64,000 nt of DNA from Umezawaea sp042738955 (GCF_042738955.1 NZ_JBHYHC010000044.1:1-64000); one strand, 5' to 3'. Shown: positions 1-8,493, counted from the stretch's first letter. Program-made: numbers and translations. Notes: generated by a model from the sequence alone, not told the origin.

Positions 1-97
1 CTATTGTTTTGTCGCCCCCACCCTTTTTCGTCTTGTCAAGGCGTCTTTCCAGCCTTGACAAGACGAAAAAGGGTGGGATAATTGGCGCAATCGGGGG
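1..97. repeat. Long palindromic hairpin repeat, copy 1
   Basis: Arms at 17-42 and 52-77 are perfectly complementary over 26 bp around the 9-nt loop GTCTTTCCA. A second, interrupted stem continues outward (CGCC near 13-16 with GGCG near 84-87). The copy at 16487-16587 has the same loop and arms except for one base pair: T25-A69 here is C-G there. The left flank is cut by the window edge. No coding function is apparent; short frames across it are by-products of the palindrome. It could be a repetitive extragenic element, a terminator or a protein-binding structure. Confidence 0.85.
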
Positions 98-146
98 TTA
101 GCCCACAACGCCCACGCAGCCCACACCTTTCAGGCACACTGACAAC

Positions 147-1130
147 GTGGTCGACACCGAAGTCCGAAAACGACGACGCGTAGGCGGCGGCGCGATGTCG
201 GCGTTCATCGTCCTGCTGACCATCGCGTTCCTCCTGGCAGCAGGCCTCAGGCTGCTGGGCATCGACGGCACCCGCTACATGATCGCCACCACAGCCCTCA
301 CCCCGTACACCACCGCCGCCGGCGTCATCCTGGGCTGCCTGGCTCTCCTCCTCCGCCGCTGGGCAGCAGGCACAGTAGTGCTCCTGGTAGCCGTCGTACT
401 CGTAGCAGCAGTAGCACCCAGAGCCTTCCCAGACTCCCGCCCCAACGGCGTAGGCACCGCCCTCCGAGTGATGTCCATCAACATGCTCGCAGGCCAAGCC
501 AACCCAACGGCGATCGTGAACGCCATCCGCAACAACCAGGTGGACGTCCTCACCCTCCAGGAACTCACGACCCAAGCCGTGACAGCCCTGGACAACGCAG
601 GACTCCGAGACCTACTCCCCAACCGCGTGTTCCAAGCCGACCCAACCGCCAGTGGCTCCGGCATCGCCTCCCGCTACCCCCTGACGGCGAAATCCCTCAC
701 CCCACCAGCCACGATGCGCCAACCGGCCGCCCTCGTAGACCTCCCAGGCAAACAGGACATCGAGGTCATCGCCGTCCACACCCTCCCCCCGACAGCACCC
801 GAGGGCCCGGAAACCTGGCAGCGAGAACTGGCGGGCCTCCCCACCCGAGACCTCAACGGCCCACCCAGAATCCTCGCGGGCGACTTCAACGCCACCCTCG
901 ACCACGTGGGCCTCCGCAGACTCCTCCTCAACGGCTACGTCGACGCCGCAGACGAAACAGGCGCGGGCCTGGCTCCAACCTGGCCGGCAACCACCTTCTG
1001 GCCACCCCCGGTCACCATCGACCACGTCCTGGTCGACAACCGCTGCCCGGTGGACACCTACGCCACCATCACCATCCCCGGCTCAGACCACCGAGCCGTG
1101 GTCACCCAGTTCGTCGTGCCAGCTCCGTAA
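147..1130 (+). CDS. Membrane-anchored endonuclease/exonuclease/phosphatase family protein
   Basis: The 327-residue product starts with a basic stretch and about three hydrophobic segments (residues roughly 17-95), followed by an EEP-fold domain. Motifs include MSINML near the domain start, a Glu in LTLQELT, AGDFNAT, the DHVLVDN segment and the terminal GSDHRAVV. Family enzymes are metal-dependent phosphodiesterases acting on nucleic acids or phospholipid headgroups; the substrate here is unknown. The anchor probably places the catalytic domain outside the membrane. The GTG start at 147 is the first in frame; an ATG at 195 is an alternative. Codon use is odd for the window, with many GCA, GTA, ACA and AGA codons. 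It overlaps the 3' end of the convergent Sir2 gene by 29 nt. Confidence 0.8.
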   Translation: MVDTEVRKRRRVGGGAMSAFIVLLTIAFLLAAGLRLLGIDGTRYMIATTALTPYTTAAGVILGCLALLLRRWAAGTVVLLVAVVLVAAVAPRAFPDSRPNGVGTALRVMSINMLAGQANPTAIVNAIRNNQVDVLTLQELTTQAVTALDNAGLRDLLPNRVFQADPTASGSGIASRYPLTAKSLTPPATMRQPAALVDLPGKQDIEVIAVHTLPPTAPEGPETWQRELAGLPTRDLNGPPRILAGDFNATLDHVGLRRLLLNGYVDAADETGAGLAPTWPATTFWPPPVTIDHVLVDNRCPVDTYATITIPGSDHRAVVTQFVVPAP

Positions 1131-1902
1131 GCGCCTCAGCCGCCCCCATCGCCAACGACACCCCACGCCCGTGCCGCACCTCAGGCTCCCGAGGATTGAT
1201 CCGGATCAACGCCCCACGAGCCGCACTGGCCAGTTCAGCCTGCCGCCGCACCGTAGGAATAGCGCTACCAGCACCGATCTCCACAACCACCAGCGACTTC
1301 CCGCGCAACCCCCGCCGCCAAGCCGCCAACGAATCCAACGCCACCTGACTACGCGCCCCGACCCACCCGTAATCCCCGAACATCAGGATGTTGGGCCGCG
1401 CCAACCCCCCACAGTTCCGACACCGAGGCAACGGCCCCACCGCACGCATCGTCTCCACATCCACCACCACGGACAACGAATCCGCAGCCCAAATGTCCTC
1501 GCTACAAGGCTCCACGCACTGAAGATGATGGATAGACCCGTGCACCTCGGCCACGTCCACGAACCCGGCCCGCTGGAACTGCCCGTCCACATTGGACGTG
1601 AACACCCTCTGCTCCGCCCCCCACCCGCGCAGAAGATCAAACCCCACATGCGGCACGGTGTCGCGGTACAGGTGCATCCGGTGCCCGTAGAACCCCCAAG
1701 CCAACCCCGGATCATCAGCGAAGTGCACCGGATCGGCCAGTTCGACGAAGCTCAGGCCGAGCCGCTCGTAAGGCGGGTACGCCTGCCAAAACCCCTGGTC
1801 CCCGCGAAAATCCGGCAGACCGGAGTCGACCCCCATGCCCGCACCGGCGCAGATCAGGACCGCGTCGGCGCGGGCGAGCAGCTCGGCTGCCTGCTCAAGC
1901 AT
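1102..1902 (-). CDS. Sir2-family NAD-dependent protein deacylase
   Basis: The 266-residue product begins MLEQAAELL and shows the sirtuin NAD-binding motif GAGMGVDSGLPDFRG, the TSNVDG motif, the catalytic His in VHGSIHHLQC, and two Cys pairs consistent with the structural zinc (CVEPC and CRNCGG). Sirtuins remove acyl groups from lysine using NAD. The ATG at 1902 is chosen because it directly precedes the Rossmann fold; it overlaps the end of the upstream mhuD gene by 8 nt, so the pair is probably co-transcribed. The plus strand is unusually C-rich here (see findings). Confidence 0.85.
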   Translation of the reverse strand: MLEQAAELLARADAVLICAGAGMGVDSGLPDFRGDQGFWQAYPPYERLGLSFVELADPVHFADDPGLAWGFYGHRMHLYRDTVPHVGFDLLRGWGAEQRVFTSNVDGQFQRAGFVDVAEVHGSIHHLQCVEPCSEDIWAADSLSVVVDVETMRAVGPLPRCRNCGGLARPNILMFGDYGWVGARSQVALDSLAAWRRGLRGKSLVVVEIGAGSAIPTVRRQAELASAARGALIRINPREPEVRHGRGVSLAMGAAEALTELARRTG

Positions 1903-2209
1903 CCTTGTGCGGGGTGGAGCTGAGCACGACCTCGAACTCCAGCAGGTCAGCCCCGCTGGCCACCGGCTTCGCGCGCTCCCCTGCGTGGGCCTCGCGAGCG
2001 CCGCCGTTCTTCCAGTTCTCGAAGTCCTCGTCGGTCTCCCAGCGGGTGTAGACGAAGTACCGGTCGTCACCCTGGACGGGGCGGAGCAGTTCGAAGCCCA
2101 GGAAGCCGGGGGACTGGTCCACCGTGCCCAGTCGGGCGGCGAACCGCTTCTCCAGCTCGGGGCCCGCGCCCTCGGGGACCTTGATCGCGTTGATCTTCAC
2201 GACTGCCAT
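1895..2209 (-). CDS. mhuD: Heme-degrading monooxygenase MhuD
   Basis: The 104-residue protein matches the Mycobacterium tuberculosis MhuD (Rv3592) type almost throughout: MAVVKINAIKVP at the start, SPGFLGFELLRPV, and ADLLEFEVVL near the end. The residues known to matter in MhuD sit at the same numbers: Asn7, Trp66 and the heme-ligating His75. MhuD cleaves heme to mycobilin and iron without releasing CO. The ATG at 2209 follows an AGGTGGAG ribosome binding site. It lies between the M1 peptidase gene (10-nt gap) and the Sir2 gene (8-nt overlap). No heme importer is visible nearby. Confidence 0.9.
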   Translation of the reverse strand: MAVVKINAIKVPEGAGPELEKRFAARLGTVDQSPGFLGFELLRPVQGDDRYFVYTRWETDEDFENWKNGGAREAHAGERAKPVASGADLLEFEVVLSSTPHKDA

Positions 2210-2219
2210 GCGCTCCACC

Positions 2220-3692
2220 TTATCGGCGCAGCGTGCCCGGCAGCAGGTACTCGTCCGAGGGACGCTGGTCACCCCGGAACCACGCCGCGAAGAACCCCTT
2301 CAGGTCCTGTCCGGCGATCTTCTCCACGTGCTGCTCGAACTCCGGCCACGTCGCGTTGCCGTCCTTGTGCTGCGACGTCCAGCCCTTCAGGACCTGGTCG
2401 AACGCCGGGTCGCCGATCTGCCTGCGCAGCGCGTGCAGCGCGAGGATGCCCTTGTCGTACACGCCGCGGAACTCGTTGCCGCGCCCCATGTCGTAGAGCT
2501 TGTTGCCCCAGTAGCCGTCGTTGTCCTTGCGCTTCTCGATCTCGGCGCGGTACCGGTCGTCGAGGTTCGCGCCTTCCTTGGCCTCGGCCCACAGCCATTG
2601 CGAGTAGCTCGCGAAGCACTCGTTCAGGCAGATGTCCGCCCACGTCGACACCGACACCGAGTCGCCGAACCACTGGTGCGCGTTCTCGTGGACCACGGTC
2701 TCCAGGTCGGCCCACTGCGCGTAGATCGGCCGGGTCTGCGTCTCCAGCGAGAACCCGATGTTGTCCGACAGGTAGATGCCACCGGCCTCGTCGAACGGGT
2801 ACGGCCCGAACTTCTCCGACAGGAACGCGAGGATCTCCGGCAGCTTGTTCTGCTGCGCCTTCTTGCCCTCCGCGCCGGGCGCGTAGGCGTTGACGATCTT
2901 CGTGCCGCCCGGCAGCTCCGACCGCTCGAACTGCCACTTGTCGATCGCCACGGTCGCCAGGTACGTCGCCAGCGGGGTGTCCTCGGTCCAGTTGAACGTG
3001 GTCCAGCCGTCCGCGCTGGCCGACGCGCCCTCCCGGCCGTTCGAGATCACCGACCAGCCGTTGGGGACGCGCGCGGCGAGGGTGAACTTCGCCTTGTCCT
3101 TGGGGGTGTCGTTGGCCGGGAACCACGCCGTCGCCGAGTGCGGCTCCCCGGCCGCGAACGCCCCGCCGGACGCGGAGATCTGCCACCCGCTCGTGCCCAG
3201 CGCCTTGTCGTCGAACGCTTGCGGCTCGCCCGCGTACGCCACGACCACGGTGAACGGCTGGTTCGCCGCCAGCGTCGCGGCGGGCGTGATCACCAGCTCG
3301 TGCTCGCCCTCCTGGGAGAACTTCGCCGACTGGTCGCCCACGCGCACCTCGCTGACCGTCAGCTTGTGCAGGTCGAGGTTGAACCGGGTGAGGTCCTCGG
3401 TCGCCTTGGCGGTGATCGTCGCCTTGCCGTCCAGCTTCTTCGTCGCCGGGTCGTAGCTGATGGCGACGTCGTACCGGTCCACGTCGTAGCCGGTGTTGCC
3501 GTCCGTCGCGTAGTACGGGTCACCGGCGCCGTCCCCGCCGATGCCGGGGGGAGTGGTGGGCGTGGGCGACGTCGACGTCGCCACGGCAGACCCGTCGGTC
3601 TGGCCGGGGAGTCTGGCGACCACCACACCGACGACGACCAGCACGACCGCGAGGATCAGCAGGTACGGGCGCGCCTTCGAGCTGATAGCCAT
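2220..3692 (-). CDS. Membrane-anchored M1 family zinc metallopeptidase
   Basis: The 490-residue product has a short cytoplasmic N-terminus, one hydrophobic segment (about residues 9-28) and a Ser/Thr/Pro linker, then an M1 peptidase region. The zinc site is complete: HENAH, then Glu 18 residues later in LNECFA. The segment GFSLETQTR occupies the place of the usual GxMEN substrate motif, a variant common in actinobacterial members. Family enzymes are aminopeptidases; location is probably outside the membrane. ATG 3692 is preferred; an in-frame ATG at 3707 is possible. No ribosome binding site is visible, and the divergent neighbour starts only 17 nt away. Confidence 0.85.
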   Translation of the reverse strand: MAISSKARPYLLILAVVLVVVGVVVARLPGQTDGSAVATSTSPTPTTPPGIGGDGAGDPYYATDGNTGYDVDRYDVAISYDPATKKLDGKATITAKATEDLTRFNLDLHKLTVSEVRVGDQSAKFSQEGEHELVITPAATLAANQPFTVVVAYAGEPQAFDDKALGTSGWQISASGGAFAAGEPHSATAWFPANDTPKDKAKFTLAARVPNGWSVISNGREGASASADGWTTFNWTEDTPLATYLATVAIDKWQFERSELPGGTKIVNAYAPGAEGKKAQQNKLPEILAFLSEKFGPYPFDEAGGIYLSDNIGFSLETQTRPIYAQWADLETVVHENAHQWFGDSVSVSTWADICLNECFASYSQWLWAEAKEGANLDDRYRAEIEKRKDNDGYWGNKLYDMGRGNEFRGVYDKGILALHALRRQIGDPAFDQVLKGWTSQHKDGNATWPEFEQHVEKIAGQDLKGFFAAWFRGDQRPSDEYLLPGTLRR

Positions 3693-3696
3693 GCGG

Positions 3697-3704
3697 CAAT
3701 GATG
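3697..3704. promoter_or_regulatory. Candidate shared -10 element for divergent leaderless genes
   Basis: The 17 nt between the divergent start codons at 3692 and 3710 contain CAATGATG. On the plus strand AATGAT ends 6 nt before the ATG at 3710; on the minus strand ATCATT ends 5 nt before the ATG at 3692. That spacing fits leaderless transcripts starting at each ATG and would let both genes use the same duplex. Neither gene has a visible Shine-Dalgarno sequence, in agreement. This is inference from spacing only. Confidence 0.4.
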
Positions 3705-3709
3705 CACGC

Positions 3710-4441
3710 ATGGGCACCATCGAGTTCGGCGGATCCGGCCAAGGGATCCTCCTCCTGCACGGTCTGATGAGCCGCGCCAGCACGTGGTGGACGGTCGCGC
3801 GGTGGCTCACGCGGTACGGCCGCGTGGTCGCCGTCGACGCCCGCGGCCACGGCCGGAACGCCCGCGGCGGGCCGTGGCGCACCGAGGACTTCGTCGCCGA
3901 CATCGCCGACACCGTCCGGGAACTGGACCTCGGACCGGCCGTCCTGATCGGCCACTCGATGGGCGGCCTGCACGCGCTGGGCGCCGCCGCGACGCACCCG
4001 GAACTGGTGTCCGCGCTGGTCGTGGAGGACGCCGTGCCGGACAACACCGGCAAGTCCGTCGAGGACTGGAAGTGGTACTTCGACGCGTGGCCGGTGCCGT
4101 TCCGGTCGCTGGCGCACGTGCGGTCGGTCGTGGACGTGCCGCGCGTGGAGGAGTTCTTCGAGGAGCGCGACGACGGCTACCACCTGCTGGCCCGCATGGA
4201 GGACCTGTACGAGATCGCCGCCGAGTGGGGCGTCCGCGACTACTGGCACCTCGTCGACGCCGTGAGGTGTCCACTTCTCGCCATCGAGGCCGGCCGCGGC
4301 GGGATGCGGCCGGGCCAGATGGCCGAGATGGCCCGCCGCACGGGTGGGACGCACCTGCTCGTGCCCGAGTCCGGCCACGTCGTCCACGACGAGGCCCCGG
4401 AGGTGTTCCGCGGCGCCGTCGAGGCGTTCCTGGCTAGGTGA
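3710..4441 (+). CDS. Alpha/beta hydrolase
   Basis: The 243-residue protein has the hydrolase fold: the oxyanion HG motif in LLLHGLM, the nucleophile elbow GHSMGG (Ser83) and a C-terminal His in PESGHVVH. The acid residue is probably in the LLAIEAG strand. The substrate is not evident. Position near mhuD and mutY matches the M. tuberculosis hydrolase Rv3591c in context, so orthology is plausible. The 3' end overlaps the convergent RNA ligase-like gene by 8 nt. Confidence 0.8.
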   Translation: MGTIEFGGSGQGILLLHGLMSRASTWWTVARWLTRYGRVVAVDARGHGRNARGGPWRTEDFVADIADTVRELDLGPAVLIGHSMGGLHALGAAATHPELVSALVVEDAVPDNTGKSVEDWKWYFDAWPVPFRSLAHVRSVVDVPRVEEFFEERDDGYHLLARMEDLYEIAAEWGVRDYWHLVDAVRCPLLAIEAGRGGMRPGQMAEMARRTGGTHLLVPESGHVVHDEAPEVFRGAVEAFLAR

Positions 4442-4940
4442 GCTCGTCGACCTCGCCGGTCGCCGAGTCGACCACGCACACCCGCCCGACCTTGGCGCGG
4501 ATCGGCGGCACCGGGTGCAGCGCGCCGAACCCGGCCACCATCTGCTCGTCGGACAGGCCGACCGCGAGCGTGCAGTGCGGCACCCAGTGGCCGGGCAGGT
4601 AGTACGCCGAGGAGTTCTTGACCTTGCGCGCCAGCACGTCGTGGATCGCCGAGTGCACCGCGAGCAGTTCGCTGTCCACGACGGCCGCGAGCATCAGCAC
4701 GTTCTCGCTGGTCGCGAACGACGACAGGTTCTCCAGCGCCATGCCGGGAAGCCAGAGCCTGCCCAGCTCCTCGCGCAGCGCGGTCCGCGCCTTCGCCGGG
4801 ATCGACCCCGCCAGCGCGTACGTCAGGTGCGGCGGGACCTTCTCGTCGGTCGGCACGCCGACCTCGGCCAGCTTCCGCCACAACGCCCGCACGGCCGCGT
4901 CTGCCTCGTCGTCGAAGAAGACGACCACCGCCTGCGCCAT
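4434..4940 (-). CDS. 2'-5' RNA ligase family / 2H phosphoesterase protein
   Basis: The 168-residue product carries two HxT motifs, PHLTYAL and PHCTLAV, spaced as in the 2H phosphoesterase superfamily (LigT/ThpR-like). Such enzymes act on 2',3'-cyclic phosphates or 2'-5' linkages in RNA or small nucleotides; the substrate here is unknown. The ATG at 4940 overlaps the mutY stop as TGATG, so translation is probably coupled to mutY. It is the last gene of the operon that begins at 7747. Confidence 0.8.
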   Translation of the reverse strand: MAQAVVVFFDDEADAAVRALWRKLAEVGVPTDEKVPPHLTYALAGSIPAKARTALREELGRLWLPGMALENLSSFATSENVLMLAAVVDSELLAVHSAIHDVLARKVKNSSAYYLPGHWVPHCTLAVGLSDEQMVAGFGALHPVPPIRAKVGRVCVVDSATGEVDELT

Positions 4941-5812
4941 CAGTCGTGCTCGCCGGGCAACGCGAACAGGCCGGTCGCGGTCTGCTCGACCAGGCCGTCC
5001 ACCAGCAGCGAGTGCAGGCACTTGTCCCGCTGGCCCGCGTCCGACCACACCACGTCCAGCTTCGCCTTGGGCACCGCGTCGCTGGTGCCGCGCAGCACGT
5101 CCAGCAGCAACCCGCGCACCTGCCGGTCCGTGCCCGCGAACTTCTGCGCCACCTTCGCGGGCCCGTCGTAGGCCGGTTTGCCCGCGATCTGCCACGCGCA
5201 GTCGCCGAACACCGGGCAGTCCGCGCACCGCGGCGCGCGCGCCGTGCAGATCAGCGCGCCCAGCTCCATCAGGCCCGCCGAGTAGACGGCGGCCTGCTCC
5301 TCCGGCAGCAGCGCGTCCACGTCCGCGAGGTCCCGCGTCGTCGACGGCGGCCCGGCGTCCGCGGCCCCGTGCACCGCCCGCGCGACGACCCGCCGCACGT
5401 TCGTGTCGACCACCGGAACCTTCTGCCCGTAGGCGAAAGCGGCCACCGCCCGCGCCGTGTACGCGCCGATCCCCGGCAGTCCCAGCAGGGTGTCCACATC
5501 GGACGGCACGACGTCGTCGTGCTCGGCCGCGATCACCGCCGCGGCGGCGTGCAGCCGCAGCGCCCGCCGCGGGTACCCGAGCTTCCCCCACGCCCGCACG
5601 ACCTCGCCCTGGCTCGCGGCGGCCATCGCGGACGGCACGGGCCACCGCTCCAGCCACTCGCGCCAGATCGGCTCCACGCGGGCCACGGGCGTCTGCTGCA
5701 ACATGATCTCGCTGACCAGCACGCCCCACGCCGTGCACTCCGGACGCCGCCAGGGCAGGTCACGGGCGGTTTCGGCGAACCAGTCGAGCACCAACTCGGT
5801 ATCCAGGCTCAT
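4940..5812 (-). CDS. mutY: A/G-specific adenine glycosylase MutY
   Basis: The 290-residue enzyme removes adenine mispaired with 8-oxoguanine. It shows the catalytic Glu in SEIMLQQTPV, the helix-hairpin-helix LLGLPGIGAYTA, the conserved Asp in VVDTNVRRV, and the iron-sulfur ligand pattern C-x6-C-x2-C-x5-C starting at CTARAPRCADC. The C-terminal recognition domain is short, as usual in actinobacteria. The start ATGA overlaps the stop of the upstream membrane protein gene by 4 nt. Confidence 0.92.
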   Translation of the reverse strand: MSLDTELVLDWFAETARDLPWRRPECTAWGVLVSEIMLQQTPVARVEPIWREWLERWPVPSAMAAASQGEVVRAWGKLGYPRRALRLHAAAAVIAAEHDDVVPSDVDTLLGLPGIGAYTARAVAAFAYGQKVPVVDTNVRRVVARAVHGAADAGPPSTTRDLADVDALLPEEQAAVYSAGLMELGALICTARAPRCADCPVFGDCAWQIAGKPAYDGPAKVAQKFAGTDRQVRGLLLDVLRGTSDAVPKAKLDVVWSDAGQRDKCLHSLLVDGLVEQTATGLFALPGEHD

Positions 5813-6432
5813 AACGCCGCCGATTCTCCCAGGCGTCGACGGCTCGCCACCAGCAGGGCGACCCCGAACGCGATCTCCCACGCGGTGATCGAGTACACGC
5901 CGCCGCGCTCCCAGACCCCGTCGATCTCCCCGGCCCCGACCCGGCCGAGCAGCAGGATGCTGACCAGGCCCGTTAAGGGCAGCACCGCGCTCAAGACCTT
6001 CAGCGGACTGCCCTTCGCGGTGCCGATGGTGAACGCGGCCGCGTTGCCCCCGGCGATCGCGAGGGTCGCGCCGATCACGTGGAAGCTCGATCCGGTGGAG
6101 CTGGGGAAGGCGGCGACCAGGACGTTGCCGACGGCGTGGGCGACGACGAACGCGGTGATCGGCAGGCGACGGGGGTGGTGCCGGGCCAGCAGCAGCCCGA
6201 CGACCAGGAAACCCAGTCCTTGCAAGACGAACGCCGTGTTCATCACCGCCGACAACGGCGAGTCGATCACCCGTTGACCGCTGTCCGACCGGGGACCGGG
6301 CACCCCGAGGTCGCTGATGTAGTTGTAGGCGTACCGGTAGCTCGGGTCGTTCCACGCGGCCGCCGCGACGGCCTCCAGCACCACGTACTGGATCCCCGTC
6401 ACCACCGCGAGCAGTCCCGCCCATGCCCTCAT
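5809..6432 (-). CDS. DUF998-type integral membrane protein
   Basis: The 207-residue protein has six hydrophobic segments and the motif YNYISDLGVPGPRSD after the first, typical of DUF998 proteins. Function is unknown in the family. Its start ATG shares one base with the stop of the upstream ATPase gene (TGATG), and its stop overlaps mutY by 4 nt, so it is firmly inside the operon. No catalytic residues can be recognised. Confidence 0.75.
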   Translation of the reverse strand: MRAWAGLLAVVTGIQYVVLEAVAAAAWNDPSYRYAYNYISDLGVPGPRSDSGQRVIDSPLSAVMNTAFVLQGLGFLVVGLLLARHHPRRLPITAFVVAHAVGNVLVAAFPSSTGSSFHVIGATLAIAGGNAAAFTIGTAKGSPLKVLSAVLPLTGLVSILLLGRVGAGEIDGVWERGGVYSITAWEIAFGVALLVASRRRLGESAAL

Positions 6433-7187
6433 CACGAGTCCTCGGCGAGCAGGTGGCGCAGGTAGGTCTCCGGCCGTGCCAGGAACTCCCGCATGAGCCG
6501 CACCGGCAGCGCCTCGTCGTAGGTCGTGCGGGTGATCGCGCCGTCCTCGTCGATCTCGAAGATCGTCGCCTCCGGCAGTGCCAGCAGCACGGGCGAGTGC
6601 GTCGCCACCACGAACTGGCACCCCTGCGTGCTGAGGTCCGCCAGCCGCGCCAGCACGGCCAGGCACCCCCGGACGGACAGCGCGGCCTCCGGCTCGTCCA
6701 GGAAGTACAGGCCCTCCGGCCCGAACCGGTGGCTCACCAGGTCGACGAACGACTCGCCGTGCGACCGCTCGTGCGGCGACACCCCGCCGTAGGAGCGCAG
6801 GTGGCCCAGCCGCTCGATCTCGGTGGCCACGTTGTAGTACGACTCGGCTCTGAGGAAGAACCCGGTCTGGGGCTTGCGTCCCGACCACGACAGCACCAGC
6901 TCGTCGCCCAGCGACGACTCGGTGGCCCGCGTGGCGAACCGGAAGTTCTGGCTGCCGCCCTCGGCGTTGAACCCGCACGCCACGGCCATGGCCTCGACCA
7001 GCGTCGACTTCCCGCTCCCGTTCTCGCCCACCAGGAACGTCACGCCCGCGTCCAGGTCGAGCCCGTCGCCGATCAGCGCTTTGACCGCGGGCAGCGTGTA
7101 CGGGTACCGCCGGGTGTCGGACAAGGGCTCGACCCGGACCCGCCGCACGAACCCGCCCGGCCCGCGCCGGGCTCGCCGCACCCTCAT
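6432..7187 (-). CDS. Predicted small AAA/ABC-type ATPase (COG3910-like)
   Basis: The 251-residue protein has Walker A GENGSGKST (about residue 53), Walker B LYFLDEPEAAL and a switch His in VVATHSPVLL, a complete minimal ABC/SMC-type ATPase without membrane or coiled-coil parts. Relatives are annotated only as predicted ATPases. It sits between an unknown all-helical protein and a DUF998 protein, in tight overlap with both, and upstream of mutY, so a link to DNA repair is possible but unproven. The start ATG at 7187 overlaps the previous stop by 4 nt. Confidence 0.8.
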   Translation of the reverse strand: MRVRRARRGPGGFVRRVRVEPLSDTRRYPYTLPAVKALIGDGLDLDAGVTFLVGENGSGKSTLVEAMAVACGFNAEGGSQNFRFATRATESSLGDELVLSWSGRKPQTGFFLRAESYYNVATEIERLGHLRSYGGVSPHERSHGESFVDLVSHRFGPEGLYFLDEPEAALSVRGCLAVLARLADLSTQGCQFVVATHSPVLLALPEATIFEIDEDGAITRTTYDEALPVRLMREFLARPETYLRHLLAEDS

Positions 7188-7747
7188 GGCCGCCAGGACC
7201 GCCGGACGTCGTCGAGCATCGCCGCCGTCGCGACCCCGCCGCCGTCCAGTGCTTCGAGCAGCGCCGCCACCTCCGGGCGCAACGCCGCCATGCGGGTCAT
7301 CAGCCACCGGTAGACGTCGGTGTCGGCGTCCGAGCTCAGGAAGTCGTCCCACACCAGCTCGTGGTCCTCGTCCGGCGTGGTCGCGAAGCGGGTCAACCAC
7401 TTGCGGCCTTCCTCGGTCAGCTCCGCGGGGTCGTCGTCCTCGACGTTCTCGCCCGCCTCGGCCAAGGCGGACAGGCAGCTCCCCAGCACCTCGACGGGAA
7501 GCTGTTGGGCGCGCAGGACGCGGATGAGCCACGCGAACGCGTCCGGGCTGGCGGGCCAGATGCTGGACTGGTGCACGATCGCCGACCCGAAGTGGCGGGC
7601 CGCGGCGACCTGGGCCTGCTCGTCGTCGCCCAGCAGCGCGACCAGGTGGCCGGGCGTGTCACGGGCGCTGCCGTACGCGTGCGGCCACGTCGTCCACTCC
7701 GCGCCGCCGAGGCCGTCGATCTCCAGCCGCAACTCCGTCACGTTCAT
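7184..7747 (-). CDS. Uncharacterised protein, first gene of the mutY operon
   Basis: The 187-residue product starts MNVTELRLEI and is rich in Ala, Leu, Asp and Glu, with predicted helices that resemble a HEAT-like repeat protein (for example the VALLGDDEQAQVAAARHFG segment). No enzymatic motif is recognised. It overlaps the ATPase gene by 4 nt. An interaction with that ATPase is suggested by the overlap only. Confidence 0.65.
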   Translation of the reverse strand: MNVTELRLEIDGLGGAEWTTWPHAYGSARDTPGHLVALLGDDEQAQVAAARHFGSAIVHQSSIWPASPDAFAWLIRVLRAQQLPVEVLGSCLSALAEAGENVEDDDPAELTEEGRKWLTRFATTPDEDHELVWDDFLSSDADTDVYRWLMTRMAALRPEVAALLEALDGGGVATAAMLDDVRRSWRP

Positions 7748-7853
7748 GGCGTGCACCGTAGGACCACGATCCACTCCCCACGACGCCTAGGGCGCCCTGG
7801 GATGGGCCCCCGAAGTCACGACGGTAGCGCGGGGGTCCGACATCTCCACGAGA

Positions 7854-8420
7854 TCAGGCCTCGGACCTGCTCGTTTCCTCGTGCAGCACGCCGGTGAGCA
7901 GCAGGTCGGTCAGCCGTCGGACGGCGGGCGTCGCCACGTCGACCGGCAGCCCCCGGAACGACGCGATGGCCATCAGGGCGACGCGGGCGTCCTCGACCGT
8001 CACCCGCGGGCGCACGGACCCGTCCGAGCGGGCCCGGCGCACCAGTTCGGCGAACGCCTCCGCGTGCGCGCGGCGCTGGTCGGCGTACCGCGGGGCCAGC
8101 AGCGCCTCGGTGAGGCCGCGGTCGCGCACCTGGCCCTCGCCGAACCAGACGATGGTGTCGCGCAGCGCCCGCCGGGGGTCGGGGTCGGCGAGCGCGGCGC
8201 GCAGCCGGTCGGCGCACCGCCGCACCTGCTCGTCCAGGACGGTCGCGAGCAGGTCCTGCCGGGACGGGAAGTGCCGGTAGACGGTGGCGACGCCGACCTC
8301 GGCGCGGCGGGCGACCTCGCGGATCGGCAGGTCCACGCCGTCGGCGGCGAACGCGGCCCGCGCGGTGTCCAGGACGTGCCGCCGGTTCTCCTCGGCGTCC
8401 GCACGGCGTTTCCGAGTCAC
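7854..8420 (-). CDS. TetR/AcrR family transcriptional regulator
   Basis: The 188-residue protein has an N-terminal TetR DNA-binding domain: VARRAEVGVATVYRHFPSRQ is the helix-turn-helix region (about residues 35-55), followed by an all-helical ligand domain. The GTG at 8420 is chosen for its GGGAGCGG ribosome binding site. It is divergent from the oxidoreductase gene at 8494 with 73 nt between starts, so it probably represses that gene and itself. Confidence 0.88.
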   Translation of the reverse strand: MTRKRRADAEENRRHVLDTARAAFAADGVDLPIREVARRAEVGVATVYRHFPSRQDLLATVLDEQVRRCADRLRAALADPDPRRALRDTIVWFGEGQVRDRGLTEALLAPRYADQRRAHAEAFAELVRRARSDGSVRPRVTVEDARVALMAIASFRGLPVDVATPAVRRLTDLLLTGVLHEETSRSEA

Positions 8421-8493
8421 TGCCGCTCCCGTGCTTCTCACTTCGCGTCGACCGAGCCCTTCGCTCCTACCGTAGGCCCGGAAGGAGGCCATC

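Noticed and set aside
6432..7747. An anti-phage defence pair made of the ATPase and the helical protein
   Set aside because: The genes are embedded in a housekeeping operon with mutY, show normal composition, and have no nuclease, NADase or toxin domain.
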